64,000 bases of DNA from Rhodococcus sp. B50 (GCF_013602415.1 NZ_WPAG02000002.1:372001-436000); one strand, 5' to 3'. Shown: positions 9,416 through 19,111, numbered from the stretch's first letter. A program made the numbers and translations. Notes: generated from the sequence alone by a model not told the origin.

Positions 9416-10606
9416 GTGAAAGAGCTTGCACTGGCCGGCGTGAGAACGGCGCGGCGCTTGGGTCGGGGACGATGGAGTGTCGTCACCGTGGTCACCGTGA
9501 CGCTGATCCTCTACGCGATCGCGTGGCCGACCCTGCCCCTGACCCACGACATCTCCCCACCGCTGTTGCCGCTGATCTCCGGGATGGCGGTGTTCCCCTT
9601 CCTCCTCGTGCTCGTCCGGCCGGGTCTCGGGTGGGCGGTGGCCGCGGCGGCCGGTCTCGTCATCCCGATCGCGTTCGACCGGCTTCCGGGCTACGACTAT
9701 CCGTGGCAGGTCGTGCACATCCTGGTGACGCTCACGCTGGTGCTCGCCGTCGCGATCCGCGAGGAGATCCGCGTCGTGCTGGTCGTGTGGGTCGCGACCG
9801 TCCTGCTGTTCGCGGCCTTCGTTCCCGGCCGCAACGGCTGGGGATGGGGCATCGGGATCAGTGCGATCGTCGTCTTCGGGTTGCTGGTGCGGTGGCTGCT
9901 GATCTCCCGCCGGCAACTCGCCCGGGAGGAAGAGGTCAGCGAGCTCGAACGTGCGCGTCGCGCCGTCCTCGAGGAGAAGGCGCACATCGCACGCGACCTG
10001 CACGACATCGTCGCCCACCACATGTCGATGATTGTCGTGCAGGCGCAGAGCGCCCCCTATCGGCTTCCGGACGTGAACGACGACGTGCGCGCCGAATTCG
10101 AGGCCCTCGGCGCGACCGCGCGGGAAGCGCTGAACGACGTCCGCACCCTGCTCGGTGTGCTCCGCAGCGACGGTCGACTCCCCGAACACGAACCGCAGCC
10201 CGGCATCGACCGCATCGGTGAGCTGTTCGATTCCTCCCGCCGAGCGGGCATGAAACTCGAGACGGAGACGGTCGGCATCCCCGGGCGCGTCTCCGACGGT
10301 GTCGGGCTCACCGTCTACCGGATCCTGCAGGAATCCCTGGCGAACGCGGCCCGGCACGCACCCGGTGCCCGGGTGTGCGCACGGCTGCAGTGGGAACCGG
10401 CAACCGTGACGGTGGAGGTGACCAACGGACCGGCAGCGACCGACAAGCTCGACGACGCGGTTCGGCCGTCGGATCGCAGTGGCGGTAACGGCATCCTGGG
10501 CATGGCCGAACGCGCGTCCGTCGTCGGCGGCCGACTCGTCGCCCATCCACGAGCCGACGGAGGTTTCGAGGTCCGCGCGGTTCTCCCGGTACCGACCGGG
10601 GCCTAA
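9416..10606 (+). CDS. NarL-type sensor histidine kinase
   Basis: Two-component sensor with 4-6 transmembrane helices in the first 165 residues and little extracellular domain, a coiled-coil linker, a HisKA_3 dimerisation domain with phosphoacceptor H196 (RDLHDIVAHHMS), and a HATPase domain (N-box ESLANAARHAPGA, G-box GGNGILGMAER). Membrane-embedded sensors of this layout often respond to envelope stress or lipids. The start is set at GTG 9416 because a TAGCGT -10 lies 7 nt upstream; ATG 9377 would add 13 residues and has no convincing ribosome site. The response-regulator gene follows after 11 bp. The divergent partner encodes a secreted phospholipase, a plausible target. Confidence 0.9.
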   Translation: MKELALAGVRTARRLGRGRWSVVTVVTVTLILYAIAWPTLPLTHDISPPLLPLISGMAVFPFLLVLVRPGLGWAVAAAAGLVIPIAFDRLPGYDYPWQVVHILVTLTLVLAVAIREEIRVVLVVWVATVLLFAAFVPGRNGWGWGIGISAIVVFGLLVRWLLISRRQLAREEEVSELERARRAVLEEKAHIARDLHDIVAHHMSMIVVQAQSAPYRLPDVNDDVRAEFEALGATAREALNDVRTLLGVLRSDGRLPEHEPQPGIDRIGELFDSSRRAGMKLETETVGIPGRVSDGVGLTVYRILQESLANAARHAPGARVCARLQWEPATVTVEVTNGPAATDKLDDAVRPSDRSGGNGILGMAERASVVGGRLVAHPRADGGFEVRAVLPVPTGA

Positions 10607-10617
10607 GGTGGGTGCCG

Positions 10618-11295
10618 ATGACCGAACCGCACCCTCCCATCACCGTGTTCGTCGCCGACGACCAGGCCATGGTCCGGCAGGGCTTCGGAGCGCTGCTCGG
10701 TGCCCAGCCCGACATCAGCGTCGTCGGCGACGCTCCCGACGGCCGGGCAGCCGTCGCGGAAGTCGCGCGCCTGCGCCCGGACGTCGTTCTCATGGACGTG
10801 CGGATGCCCGAGATGAACGGCCTCGACGCGGCCCGGCACATCCTCGCCGACACCCGTGAACCGCGGTCGAAGATCCTCATGCTCACCACATTCGACCTCG
10901 ACGACTACGTGTACGAGGCCCTGGGGATGGGTGCGAGCGGGTTCCTGCTCAAGGACGCTCCCGCCGACGAACTCGTGCGGGCCGTACGGGTCGTCGCCGC
11001 GGGTCAGGCGCTGCTCGCGCCGACCGTCACCCGTCGTCTCATCGCCGATGTCACCAGTCGGCGCAGACCGGCGAGGGGACGCGATCGTGTCCTCGACCCA
11101 CTCACGCCGCGCGAACTCGAAGTGCTCGAACTGATCGCGCACGGATTGTCGAACACCGAGATCGCCGAACGATTGTTCGTCGCCGAACAGACCGTCAAGA
11201 CCCACGTCGGAAAGGTGTTCGGGAAGCTGCATCTGCGCGACCGCGCGCAGGCCGTGGTGCTCGCCTACGAGTCCGGTCTCGTCACACCCGGCTGA
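10618..11295 (+). CDS. NarL/FixJ-family response regulator
   Basis: A 225-residue regulator: receiver domain with acidic pocket (VADDQ), phosphoacceptor D60 (VVLMDVRMPEMNG) and the conserved Lys of LLKDAPADEL, then a LuxR-type DNA-binding domain (LTPRELEVLELIAHGLSNTEIAERL...TVKTHVGKVFGKL). Start ATG 10618 follows AAGGTGG; a GTG six bases earlier is possible. It is cotranscribed with the upstream kinase, and the kinase stop codon is part of a TAAGGT hexamer that could also act as an internal -10. Targets are not visible directly; the divergent phospholipase operon is the first candidate. Confidence 0.93.
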   Translation: MTEPHPPITVFVADDQAMVRQGFGALLGAQPDISVVGDAPDGRAAVAEVARLRPDVVLMDVRMPEMNGLDAARHILADTREPRSKILMLTTFDLDDYVYEALGMGASGFLLKDAPADELVRAVRVVAAGQALLAPTVTRRLIADVTSRRRPARGRDRVLDPLTPRELEVLELIAHGLSNTEIAERLFVAEQTVKTHVGKVFGKLHLRDRAQAVVLAYESGLVTPG

Positions 11296-11398
11296 ATCGG
11301 GCTGCCGTCGCGACGGTGAACGGGCAGGATGGCACTGCGGCACCCGTCCGGGCGGTACCGGTCCGGGCAGTACGGGTCCATGCGACGGGAGGTAGTGC

Positions 11399-12427
11399 GT
11401 GACGAGGATCGGAATTCTCACCAGCGGCGGGGACTGCCCCGGTCTCAACGCGGTCATCCGCGGTGCGGTGCTCAAGGGGACCGAGGTGCACGGTCAGGAG
11501 TTCGTCGGATTCCTCGACGGCTGGCGCGGTCTCGTCGAGGGCGATGTGATCCCGTTGGATCGCAGCCGAGTTCGCGGTCTCGCTCAGCAGGGCGGCACGA
11601 TCCTCGGTACGAGCCGGTTCGGCCCGTACCAGGGACCCGACGGTGGAGCGCAGAACATCCAGAAGACGCTCGACCGCCTCGGTGTCGATGCCGTGATCGC
11701 CATCGGGGGAGAGGGCACCGCCGCCGCCTCGAAGCGGCTGTTCGGTGAGGGAATCCGCATCGTCGGTGTGCCCAAGACGATCGACAACGATCTCAGTCAC
11801 ACCGACTACACCTTCGGTTTCGACACGGCCGTCGAGATCGCGACCGTGGCGATCGACCGTCTCCGCACCACGGGCAACTCCCACAAGAGGTGCATGGTGC
11901 TCGAAGTCATGGGCCGGCACGCCGGGTGGATCGCGTTGCATGCGGGCACCGCAGGTGGTGCGCACGCCATCCTCATCCCCGAACATCCCGAGAGCCTCGA
12001 GCAGATCTGCGAGTGGGTGACCAGTGTCCGCGATCGCGGGCGCGCGCCGATGGTCGTCGTCGCGGAGGGCTTCACGCTCCCCGAGATGGAAGAGGCGTAC
12101 TCCACCAAGGGGCTCGACGGATTCGACCGCCCACGCCTCGGCGGCATCGCGGAGGTGCTCGCACCGCTCATCGAGAAACGCACCGGCATCGAAACCCGCG
12201 CAACGGTGCTCGGGCACATCCAACGTGGCGGTGTCCCCACGGCATTCGACCGGGTACTCGCGACCCGACTCGGCATGGCCGTGACCGATCTCGTCGCCGA
12301 AGAGGACTGGGGCCACATGGTCGCGCTGCACGGCACCGACATCGCCCGGGTCGATTTCGACGAGCTCGCCGAGCCGAAGTACGTGCCCGACGAGCGCTAC
12401 CAGGAGATGCGGGTCCTGTTCGGGTGA
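11399..12427 (+). CDS. pfkA: 6-phosphofructokinase
   Basis: Phosphorylates fructose 6-phosphate in glycolysis. The N-terminal SGGDCPGLNAVIRG nucleotide loop, catalytic base D129 in PKTIDND, and the IGGEGT loop (residues 102-107) are present. In this family Gly after GGE is typical of ATP users and Asp of pyrophosphate users, so G106 points to ATP. Length 342 is normal. Start GTG 11399 is preceded by GGGAGG. The 100-bp upstream gap has a near-repeat (GTCCGGGCGGTAC and GTCCGGGCAGTAC, about 11346-11373). gatB follows after 18 bp on its coding strand but has its own promoter. Confidence 0.96.
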   Translation: MTRIGILTSGGDCPGLNAVIRGAVLKGTEVHGQEFVGFLDGWRGLVEGDVIPLDRSRVRGLAQQGGTILGTSRFGPYQGPDGGAQNIQKTLDRLGVDAVIAIGGEGTAAASKRLFGEGIRIVGVPKTIDNDLSHTDYTFGFDTAVEIATVAIDRLRTTGNSHKRCMVLEVMGRHAGWIALHAGTAGGAHAILIPEHPESLEQICEWVTSVRDRGRAPMVVVAEGFTLPEMEEAYSTKGLDGFDRPRLGGIAEVLAPLIEKRTGIETRATVLGHIQRGGVPTAFDRVLATRLGMAVTDLVAEEDWGHMVALHGTDIARVDFDELAEPKYVPDERYQEMRVLFG

Positions 12428-12456
12428 GGCCGCGCGGCGGCACTCGTGACGCCGTC

Positions 12457-12462
12457 TAAAAT
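12457..12462 (+). promoter_or_regulatory. -10 element of gatB (leaderless)
   Basis: TAAAAT followed by 7 nt and then the gatB ATG, with no ribosome binding site between. This is the strongest -10 match among the leaderless genes of the window. Confidence 0.7.
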
Positions 12463-12469
12463 CGATATC

Positions 12470-13978
12470 ATGACTGCCTCCGTGTCCGCTGACCTGCTCG
12501 CCTACGACGACGTGCTCGCGAAGTTCGAGCCCGTGATGGGCATGGAGGTGCACGTCGAGCTGCACACCGCCACCAAGATGTTCTGCGGATGCCCGACCGC
12601 CTTCGGCGCCGAACCGAACACCCAGGTGTGCCCGGTCTGCCTCGGCCTGCCGGGGGCGTTGCCCGTCGTCAACCAGGCCGCGGTCGAGTCCGCGATCCGG
12701 ATCGGTCTCGCGCTGAACTGCTCGATCACCCCGTGGGGTCGCTTCGCGCGGAAGAACTACTTCTACCCGGATCAGCCGAAGAACTACCAGATCTCGCAGT
12801 ACGACGAGCCGATCGCCACCGACGGCTATCTCGATGTCGTGCTCGACGACGGCACCACCTGGCGGGTCGAGATCGAGCGCGCGCACATGGAGGAGGACAC
12901 CGGCAAGTCGCTGCACGTCGGTGGCGCCACCGGCCGCATCCATGGCGCGAGCCACTCGCTGCTCGACTACAACCGCGCCGGTGTGCCGCTCGTCGAGATC
13001 GTCACCAAGCCGATCGTCGGTGCCGGTGAGCGGGCCCCCGAGGTCGCGCGTGCCTACGTCACCGCGCTGCGCGACCTGCTGAAGGCCCTCGATGTATCCG
13101 ACGTCCGCATGGACCAGGGCTCGATGCGCTGCGACGCGAACATCTCCCTCATGCCGATCGGCGCGAAGGAATTCGGGACTCGCACCGAGACGAAGAACGT
13201 CAACTCCCTCAAGTCCGTCGAGGTGGCCGTGCGCTACGAGATGCGCCGGCAGGCGGCGGTGCTGGTCTCCGGCGGCGAGGTGATCCAGGAGACGCGGCAC
13301 TTCCAGGAGGCCGACGGCACCACCTCGCCCGGTCGTCGTAAGGAGACCGCCGAGGACTACCGCTACTTCCCGGAGCCGGATCTCGAGCCCATCGCCCCCG
13401 ACGCCGCCTGGGTCGAGGAACTGCGCGCCACCCTGCCCGAGCTGCCGTGGCTGCGCCGGGCCCGCATCCAGGCCGAGTGGGGTGTGTCCGACGAGGAGAT
13501 GCGCGATCTGGTCAACGCCGGTGCGCTCGAACTCGTCATCGCGACCACCGAGGCCGGTGCGCCCGCCTCGGAGGCCCGCTCGTGGTGGGTCGCGTACCTG
13601 GCCCAGCAGGCCAACACCCGCGGCGTCGAACTCGCCGAGCTGCCTATCACGCCCGAGCAGCTCGCCCGTGTCATCGCGCTCGTGGCCGAGGGCAAGCTGA
13701 CGAACAAGCTCGCCCGTCAGGTCGTCGACGGTGTGCTCGCCGGTGAAGGCGGACCCGACGAGGTGGTGGCCGCTCGCGGTCTCGAGGTCGTGCGCGACGA
13801 TTCGGCGCTGCAGGCCGCAGTCGACGCCGCCCTCGCTGCCAACCCCGACATCGCCGACAAGATCCGCGCCGGCAAGGTCCAGGCGGCCGGCAAGATCGTC
13901 GGCGACGTCATGAAGGCCACTCGCGGACAAGCCGATCCGGCGCGCGTGAAGGAACTTGTGATCGCCGCGTGCAGTTGA
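12470..13978 (+). CDS. gatB: Asp/Glu-tRNA amidotransferase subunit B
   Basis: tRNA-binding and kinase-like subunit of GatCAB, activating the misacylated glutamyl-tRNA and transferring ammonia from GatA. The N-terminal [21 protein letters not shown] region contains the zinc/metal ligands, and the [19 protein letters not shown] and [13 protein letters not shown] motifs are diagnostic. The C-terminal YqeY-like helical domain is present to the last residue. Length 502 is normal. ATG 12470 is preferred because TAAAAT lies 7 nt upstream; an in-frame GTG at 12446 would precede that promoter. Confidence 0.96.
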   Translation: MTASVSADLLAYDDVLAKFEPVMGMEVHVELHTATKMFCGCPTAFGAEPNTQVCPVCLGLPGALPVVNQAAVESAIRIGLALNCSITPWGRFARKNYFYPDQPKNYQISQYDEPIATDGYLDVVLDDGTTWRVEIERAHMEEDTGKSLHVGGATGRIHGASHSLLDYNRAGVPLVEIVTKPIVGAGERAPEVARAYVTALRDLLKALDVSDVRMDQGSMRCDANISLMPIGAKEFGTRTETKNVNSLKSVEVAVRYEMRRQAAVLVSGGEVIQETRHFQEADGTTSPGRRKETAEDYRYFPEPDLEPIAPDAAWVEELRATLPELPWLRRARIQAEWGVSDEEMRDLVNAGALELVIATTEAGAPASEARSWWVAYLAQQANTRGVELAELPITPEQLARVIALVAEGKLTNKLARQVVDGVLAGEGGPDEVVAARGLEVVRDDSALQAAVDAALAANPDIADKIRAGKVQAAGKIVGDVMKATRGQADPARVKELVIAACS

Positions 13979-13989
13979 TCTTGTGCGGC

Positions 13990-13995
13990 TAGAGT
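13990..13995 (+). promoter_or_regulatory. -10 element of the antiporter gene
   Basis: TAGAGT, 8 nt before ATG 14004, just after the gatB stop. No ribosome site is present between them. Confidence 0.55.
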
Positions 13996-14003
13996 AGCCG
14001 CGC

Positions 14004-15209
14004 ATGGACGCCGCCGTTGCCACCTCGCTGTTCTGGATCGTCGTCGCGGCGGTGCTCGCACCGCTCATCGCCGGCGTCGTTCCGCGTCGGCTGGTCCCCG
14101 AGGTCGTGCTGCTTCTGGTTGCCGGTGTCTTCATCGGCCCCTACGCGCTCGATCTCGCGGAGACCGGTAGCGAGATCGGCATCCTGCGCGAGCTCGGGCT
14201 GGGAATGCTGTTCCTGCTCGCCGGATACGAGATCGACCCGGCCGAGCTGCGCGGGCGAGGCGGACGCCGCGCGATGGTCACCTGGTGCGTGTGCATGCTG
14301 TTGGCCCTCGGTACCGTCGCCGTCCTCGGAATTGCAGGTCAGGTGCACGCCGAGATCGCCGTGGCGATCGCCCTGACGTCCACGGCACTCGGGACGCTCC
14401 TGCCGATCCTCGCCGACCGCGGGCTCGTCGCCACCCCGCTCGGACGGTCGGTGCTCAACCACGGTGCGTTCGGGGAGCTGCTACCGGTCGTTGCCATGGC
14501 GACCCTGCTCGGGGCGCGCGGCGCACTCGGGTCGCTGATCGTGCTGCTGGCCTTCGCGGTGGTGGCCGTGCTCGTCGCCGTGCTGCCCTCCTGGATCCTG
14601 CGGGACGGCACGCGGTTCACGCAGTTCGTCCGGCTCGGCTCCGAGACCACCGCGCAGATCCCGGTGCGCCTGACGATGCTGCTGCTCGTCGGGCTCATCG
14701 CGGTGGCCGCCGTCTTCGATCTCGACATCATCCTCGGCGCGTTCGCGGCCGGTTTCATCCTGCGCCGCACGATCCCGGCCGGCGACGAACGGCTCGAGAA
14801 GAAGCTCGACGGTCTGGGATACGGCTTCCTCATCCCCATCTTCTTCGTCACCTCGGGCATGGCGATCGACGTCGGTGCTGTCGTGGGTGCCCCCGGGATC
14901 CTGCTGGCCTTCCTCGGACTGCTGATCCTCGTACGGGGTGTGCCGGTGTTCGTCGCATCGCGCCTCGAACGCGACGCGACCGGGAACCGGATGTTCGGAA
15001 CCGCGGAACAATTGCAGATCGCGCTGTACTCGACGACCGGCCTTCCGCTGATCGTCGCGGTCACGGGAGTCGCGGTAGCTGCCGGTCAGATGTCGAACGC
15101 GAGCGCGTCGATCCTCGTGGCGGCCGGCGCTGCCACCGTCCTGGTGCTCCCGATGCTCGCGGGACTGCTCCACCGCCCCGCGCCGGAGGAGACACCGGAG
15201 CGGGCCTGA
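14004..15209 (+). CDS. Cation:proton antiporter (CPA2/Kef-type)
   Basis: A 401-residue integral membrane protein with about 11-12 hydrophobic helices. The order of segments (an LLVAGVFIGPYAL helix, the GMLFLLAGYEIDP stretch, the LTSTALGTLLPIL helix, LGAFAAGFILRR) is that of monovalent cation:proton antiporter-2 proteins. No TrkA-N regulatory domain follows, so it is the membrane core alone. It would exchange K+ or Na+ for protons across the plasma membrane; which ion cannot be told. The stop TGA is directly followed, without any gap, by the stop of the converging lipoprotein gene. Confidence 0.88.
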   Translation: MDAAVATSLFWIVVAAVLAPLIAGVVPRRLVPEVVLLLVAGVFIGPYALDLAETGSEIGILRELGLGMLFLLAGYEIDPAELRGRGGRRAMVTWCVCMLLALGTVAVLGIAGQVHAEIAVAIALTSTALGTLLPILADRGLVATPLGRSVLNHGAFGELLPVVAMATLLGARGALGSLIVLLAFAVVAVLVAVLPSWILRDGTRFTQFVRLGSETTAQIPVRLTMLLLVGLIAVAAVFDLDIILGAFAAGFILRRTIPAGDERLEKKLDGLGYGFLIPIFFVTSGMAIDVGAVVGAPGILLAFLGLLILVRGVPVFVASRLERDATGNRMFGTAEQLQIALYSTTGLPLIVAVTGVAVAAGQMSNASASILVAAGAATVLVLPMLAGLLHRPAPEETPERA

Positions 15210-16355
15210 TCAGTCGAATCCGCCGCCACCGGCCGGGAACTGGATGCGGACGACGCGGTCGTCGTTCGGTCCCGGTTCGGCGCCCGACTTGTTGACCGTG
15301 GAGACCCACAGCAGGCCGTCGGGCGACGAGGCCGCGCCGCGCAGCATGCCGTAGCGGTCCTCCGCGGCGAGAACGGGGGCCGCCGTGACCGCCCCGGTTC
15401 CGGGGTCGGTGGTGACGACCGCGACGGCCTTCGCGTCGGTGAGCGAGATCGCGATCCCGTCAGGGGCCGCCGCGCAACCGGCGACGCCGGGCCGCTCGGG
15501 CCACGTCCAGGCCGGGCCGGTGCCGGTCGAGCCGTCCACACCGACCCGCTGGAGCCGGTCTTCGAGGGGAGTGCGGTCGGTAATCCACAGATTGCCGTTC
15601 GGATCGCGGCACACGTCGCCCGCGGTGCCGATGCCCGACAGCATCACCGACGGTGCGGGCGCCGCTCCGGGTGCCGGGAGCGGCAGTTTCAGGAGCTTGC
15701 CGGACAGGGCGTTCGGATCGTTTGCGGCAGAAGAGTTTCCGGCGTCACCGGTGAGGACGGCGATCTCGGTGGCCGAGACGAACTCGATGGCGCCGGCATT
15801 CCCGGTCGCGCCGCGGGGTATCCCCGTCAGCACGTCCTTGGGGGTGTCGCCCGCGGCGATCCGGACCACGCGGTTGTCGGAGGCCGTGGTGATGTAGGCG
15901 TAGAGCAACCGGTCCTCGGCGAAGGTGGGGGAGAGCGCCACGTCCAGCAGCCCGCCGTCTCCGGACCCGTCGACGGCGATCGTCGCGACCTCGACCGGCT
16001 CGGTGTCCGGCGCGACCTGCAGTATCCGACCCGTCCGGCGTTCGGTGACGAGCGCGGAGTTGCCGTCGGGCATCGTCACCAGACCACCGGTGACGTCGAG
16101 GCAGGTCGCGATCACCGCCGGATCGGGATCGACACACGGCCCCGGCGGCTTGGGGGAGGCGCTCGGAGTCGTCGTCTCGGAGGGGTCCTGAGGGCCCACA
16201 CCCGGACCGGGATCGAAGGTGGGTTCGGGGGTGAACGGGCTCGACGCGGAGTCGTCGAAGCGGGCGCACGACGGGACCGCGAGGACTCCGACGGTCAGCG
16301 CCGCCGCTGCCGCGCGTACGCCCCACGAACCCGTCCACCGCGTACCCCGTGTCAT
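15210..16355 (-). CDS. LppZ-like lipoprotein, sorbosone-dehydrogenase-type beta-propeller
   Basis: A 381-residue exported protein: hydrophobic N-terminal signal ending in a lipobox-like LAVPSC (Pro at -2 is atypical), a Pro/Ser/Thr-rich linker to about residue 75, then a propeller resembling glucose/sorbosone dehydrogenases (GGLVTMPDG, DGGLLDVALSPTF, GDAGNSSAANDPNALSGKLLKL, GDVCRDPNGNLWITD). The mycobacterial counterpart is LppZ. The family often binds PQQ, but enzyme activity is not shown for this branch. ATG 16355 lies 7 nt after a TAACGT -10 (minus strand 16363-16368), so the mRNA is probably leaderless. It converges on the antiporter gene with no spacer. Confidence 0.83.
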   Translation of the reverse strand: MTRGTRWTGSWGVRAAAAALTVGVLAVPSCARFDDSASSPFTPEPTFDPGPGVGPQDPSETTTPSASPKPPGPCVDPDPAVIATCLDVTGGLVTMPDGNSALVTERRTGRILQVAPDTEPVEVATIAVDGSGDGGLLDVALSPTFAEDRLLYAYITTASDNRVVRIAAGDTPKDVLTGIPRGATGNAGAIEFVSATEIAVLTGDAGNSSAANDPNALSGKLLKLPLPAPGAAPAPSVMLSGIGTAGDVCRDPNGNLWITDRTPLEDRLQRVGVDGSTGTGPAWTWPERPGVAGCAAAPDGIAISLTDAKAVAVVTTDPGTGAVTAAPVLAAEDRYGMLRGAASSPDGLLWVSTVNKSGAEPGPNDDRVVRIQFPAGGGGFD

Positions 16356-16362
16356 GCTGCAA

Positions 16363-16368
16363 ACGTTA
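16363..16368 (-). promoter_or_regulatory. -10 element of the LppZ-like gene
   Basis: TAACGT on the minus strand, 7 nt before ATG 16355. Confidence 0.55.
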
Positions 16369-16420
16369 CCGGCACGACGCGCGCACCCGCGGATGCCGGG
16401 TGCCGGGGCGGCCACGGGCC

Positions 16421-16426
16421 TAGGCT
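16421..16426 (+). promoter_or_regulatory. -10 element of the DoxX gene
   Basis: TAGGCT followed by 6 nt and GTG 16433. Confidence 0.55.
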
Positions 16427-16432
16427 GAGGAC

Positions 16433-17188
16433 GTGGCCGACAACAAGAACGGTGGCATACCGGACGCAGGTTCGAGTCCCTACGGCAATCAGCCCGACGA
16501 ACGCACCCTCGAGATGCACCGACCACGTGAGTCGTATCTCGGGTCCGACGACGACTTCGGCGGCGGGACTCCGCTGGGCAACGACGCATACGCCGCTCCC
16601 ACCGAGCAGATGTACCGGCCGGATCCGGTCTACGGTGCGGATACGGGCGGCGCGGTGGTCGCCGGCGAGACCCCGGCGAAGGTGCGCCGCGGAACACTCG
16701 ACCTCGGGTTGTTCGTCCTGCGCGCGGCGGTCGGGGCGATCCTCGTCGTCCACGGATTGCAGAAGCTGGTGGGGCTGTGGAACGGCCCGGGACTGGACGG
16801 TTTCGAGGCGTTGCTGAGCGACGCGGGATACCGGCAGCCGGCCGTGCTCGCGATCGTCGGCGCGGTCGGTGAGATCGTCGCGGGCGGGCTGCTCGTGCTG
16901 GGTCTGCTCACCCCGTTCGCCGCGGCCGCGATCGTCGCGATCATGGTCAACGCGGTGCTGTTCAAACACGAACTCGAGCCGGGACTCCAGTTCTTCGCCG
17001 CCGAATCGTCGGGCTTCGAATTCGAGGCCCTGCTCGTCGCGTGCGCGGTGGCACTCACCCTCACCGGGCCGGGACGTATCGCGGTCGACGGACGACGCGG
17101 TTGGGCGACGCGTCCCTTCCTGGGCTCGTTCGCCGTGCTGCTGCTGGGTGTGGCGGCCGGCGTGTGCCTGTGGATCTTCGGACGCTGA
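16433..17188 (+). CDS. DoxX-family membrane protein
   Basis: A 251-residue protein with a hydrophilic N-terminal 80 residues and then the four-helix DoxX domain (LGLFVLRAAVGAILVVHGLQKL, GAVGEIVAGGLLVLGLLTPFAA, VNAVLFKHE). The extra C-terminal hydrophobic segment (GSFAVLLLGVAAGVCLWIFG) gives about five helices. In mycobacteria a DoxX protein from the same locus works with SseA and superoxide dismutase in a membrane oxidoreductase complex; neither partner is here. Start GTG 16433 is 6 nt after TAGGCT. It is divergent from the LppZ-like gene and ends at a hairpin shared with ilvD. Confidence 0.88.
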   Translation: MADNKNGGIPDAGSSPYGNQPDERTLEMHRPRESYLGSDDDFGGGTPLGNDAYAAPTEQMYRPDPVYGADTGGAVVAGETPAKVRRGTLDLGLFVLRAAVGAILVVHGLQKLVGLWNGPGLDGFEALLSDAGYRQPAVLAIVGAVGEIVAGGLLVLGLLTPFAAAAIVAIMVNAVLFKHELEPGLQFFAAESSGFEFEALLVACAVALTLTGPGRIAVDGRRGWATRPFLGSFAVLLLGVAAGVCLWIFGR

Positions 17189-17214
17189 CCCACGAACAAC
17201 CGGGATACGACAGG

Positions 17215-17252
17215 GCGAAGGCCCCGCGATCGGATGATCGCGGGGCCTTCGC
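17215..17252. terminator. Bidirectional terminator between doxX and ilvD
   Basis: Perfect 17-bp arms (17215-17231, 17236-17252) with a GGAT loop, between two converging genes. Confidence 0.85.
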
Positions 17253-17269
17253 TCCCGTGCGGTGGGGTG

Positions 17270-19111
17270 TTACGGCACGCGCCGGACGGCGCCCTTGTCG
17301 GCGGAGGTTGCCAGCGCGGCGTACGCCCGCAGCGCCTTGGTGACCGTGCGCTCACGATCGACCGGCTGCCAGGGCCGCTCGGAGGCTTCCATCTTCGCGC
17401 GTCGCTCGGCGAGGACGTCGTCGTCGACGAGCACCTCGAGGGTGCGGGTCGCGACGTCGATGCGGATCCGGTCGCCCTGCTCGATCAGCCCGATCGCGCC
17501 GCCCGACGCGGCCTCGGGGGAGACGTGCCCGATGGACAGACCGGAGGTGCCGCCGGAGAACCGGCCGTCGGTGATCAGGGCGCACACCTTGCCCAGGCCG
17601 ATTCCCTTGAGGAACGAGGTGGGATGCAGCATCTCCTGCATGCCCGGGCCGCCGGCCGGGCCCTCGTAGCGCACGACCACCACGTCGCCGGCCTTGATCT
17701 TCTTGCCGAGGATGACCGAGACGGCCTCCTCCTGCGACTCGACGACGTAGGCCGGGCCCTCGAAGTGGAACAGATCCTCGTCGATGCCGGCGGTCTTGAG
17801 GATCGCGCCGTCCGGCGCGAGGTTGCCGCGCAGCACGCACAGTCCGCCCTCGACGGTGTAGGCGTGCTCGATGTCGCGGATGCAACCGCCCGCGGCGTCG
17901 GTGTCGAGCGACGACCAGCGGTTGTCCGTCGAGAACGGTTCGGTGGTGCGCACACCGCCCGGGGCGGCGTGGAACAGTTCGAGGGCGGTCTCGGACGCCT
18001 TGCCGGACCGGATGTCCCAGGTGTCGAGCCACTCGTCGAAGTTCTTCGTGTGGACTGTGGAGACATCGGTCTCGAGCAGTCCACCGCGACGCAGCTCACC
18101 GAGGATGGCGGGGATTCCACCGGCGCGGTGCACGTCCTCCATGTGATAGTCGGAGTTCGGGGAGACCTTCGCCAGGCACGGCACGCGACGGCTGATCTCG
18201 TCGATGGTGGACAGATCGAAGTCGACCTCTCCTTCCTGCGCGGCGGCGAGGATGTGCAGCACGGTGTTCGTGGAACCACCCATCGCGACGTCGAGCGCCA
18301 TCGCGTTGCGGAAGGCGGCGGGGGTCGCGATGTTTCGCGGCAGCACCGACTCGTCGTCGTCGCGGTAGTAACGCAGGGCCGCCTCGACGATCGTCGTGCC
18401 GGCGGTCTCGAACAGTGCGCGTCGCGCCTCGTGGGTGGCGAGGGTCGAGCCGTTGCCGGGCAGCGCGAGACCGAGGGCCTCGGTGAGGCAGTTCATCGAG
18501 TTGGCGGTGAACATGCCCGAGCACGAACCGCAGGTGGGGCACGCGCTGCGCTCGACCTCGTCGAGGCCCGCGTCGTCGACGGCCTCGCTGGCGGAGGCGG
18601 AGATGGCGGTGATGAGGTCGGTGGGGGCGTGCGCGACACCGTTGACGACGACGGCTTTGCCGGCCTCCATCGGGCCACCGGAGACGAAGATCGTCGGGAT
18701 GTTCAGGCGCATCGCGGCGTTGAGCATGCCCGGGGTGATCTTGTCGCAGTTGGAGATGCACACCAGCGCGTCGGCGGTGTGCGCGTTGACCATGTATTCG
18801 ACGGAGTCGGCGATGATCTCGCGGCTCGGGAGCGAGTAGAGCATGCCTCCGTGACCCATCGCGATGCCGTCGTCGACGGCGATCGTGTGGAACTCGCGTG
18901 CCACGCCGCCCGCTTCGCGCACGGCCTTCGCGACGATCTCACCGACGTCCTTGAGATGGACGTGACCGGGTACGAACTGCGTGTAGGAGTTCGCGATCGC
19001 GACGATCGGCTTGCCGAAGTCGGAATCGGTCAGGCCGGTGGCGCGCCACAGGGAGCGTGCTCCCGCAGCGTTTCGTCCGACGGTGGTGGTGCGTGACCTC
19101 AACGGGGGCAT
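17270..19111 (-). CDS. ilvD: Dihydroxy-acid dehydratase
   Basis: Iron-sulfur enzyme of valine, isoleucine and leucine synthesis that dehydrates 2,3-dihydroxy-3-methylbutanoate and its ethyl analogue. The cluster cysteines sit in [12 protein letters not shown] and [11 protein letters not shown], and the [19 protein letters not shown] motif is intact. Length 613 is usual. Start ATG 19111 is preceded by an AAGGAAG ribosome site. It lies on the opposite strand from ilvBNC, so it is not in that operon and must be regulated separately. A 620-residue open frame on the other strand is a GC-driven shadow. Confidence 0.97.
   Translation of the reverse strand: MPPLRSRTTTVGRNAAGARSLWRATGLTDSDFGKPIVAIANSYTQFVPGHVHLKDVGEIVAKAVREAGGVAREFHTIAVDDGIAMGHGGMLYSLPSREIIADSVEYMVNAHTADALVCISNCDKITPGMLNAAMRLNIPTIFVSGGPMEAGKAVVVNGVAHAPTDLITAISASASEAVDDAGLDEVERSACPTCGSCSGMFTANSMNCLTEALGLALPGNGSTLATHEARRALFETAGTTIVEAALRYYRDDDESVLPRNIATPAAFRNAMALDVAMGGSTNTVLHILAAAQEGEVDFDLSTIDEISRRVPCLAKVSPNSDYHMEDVHRAGGIPAILGELRRGGLLETDVSTVHTKNFDEWLDTWDIRSGKASETALELFHAAPGGVRTTEPFSTDNRWSSLDTDAAGGCIRDIEHAYTVEGGLCVLRGNLAPDGAILKTAGIDEDLFHFEGPAYVVESQEEAVSVILGKKIKAGDVVVVRYEGPAGGPGMQEMLHPTSFLKGIGLGKVCALITDGRFSGGTSGLSIGHVSPEAASGGAIGLIEQGDRIRIDVATRTLEVLVDDDVLAERRAKMEASERPWQPVDRERTVTKALRAYAALATSADKGAVRRVP

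Noticed and set aside
11282..14134. 950-residue minus-strand open frame across pfkA and gatB
   Set aside because: It spans two complete well-known genes and their intergenic promoter; the long open frame comes from high GC at third positions.
17234..19096. 620-residue open frame on the plus strand opposite ilvD
   Set aside because: Composition is that of a reverse-strand shadow (rich in Gly, Arg, Val, Asp and His, no recognisable domain), and ilvD on the other strand is complete with its active-site cysteines.
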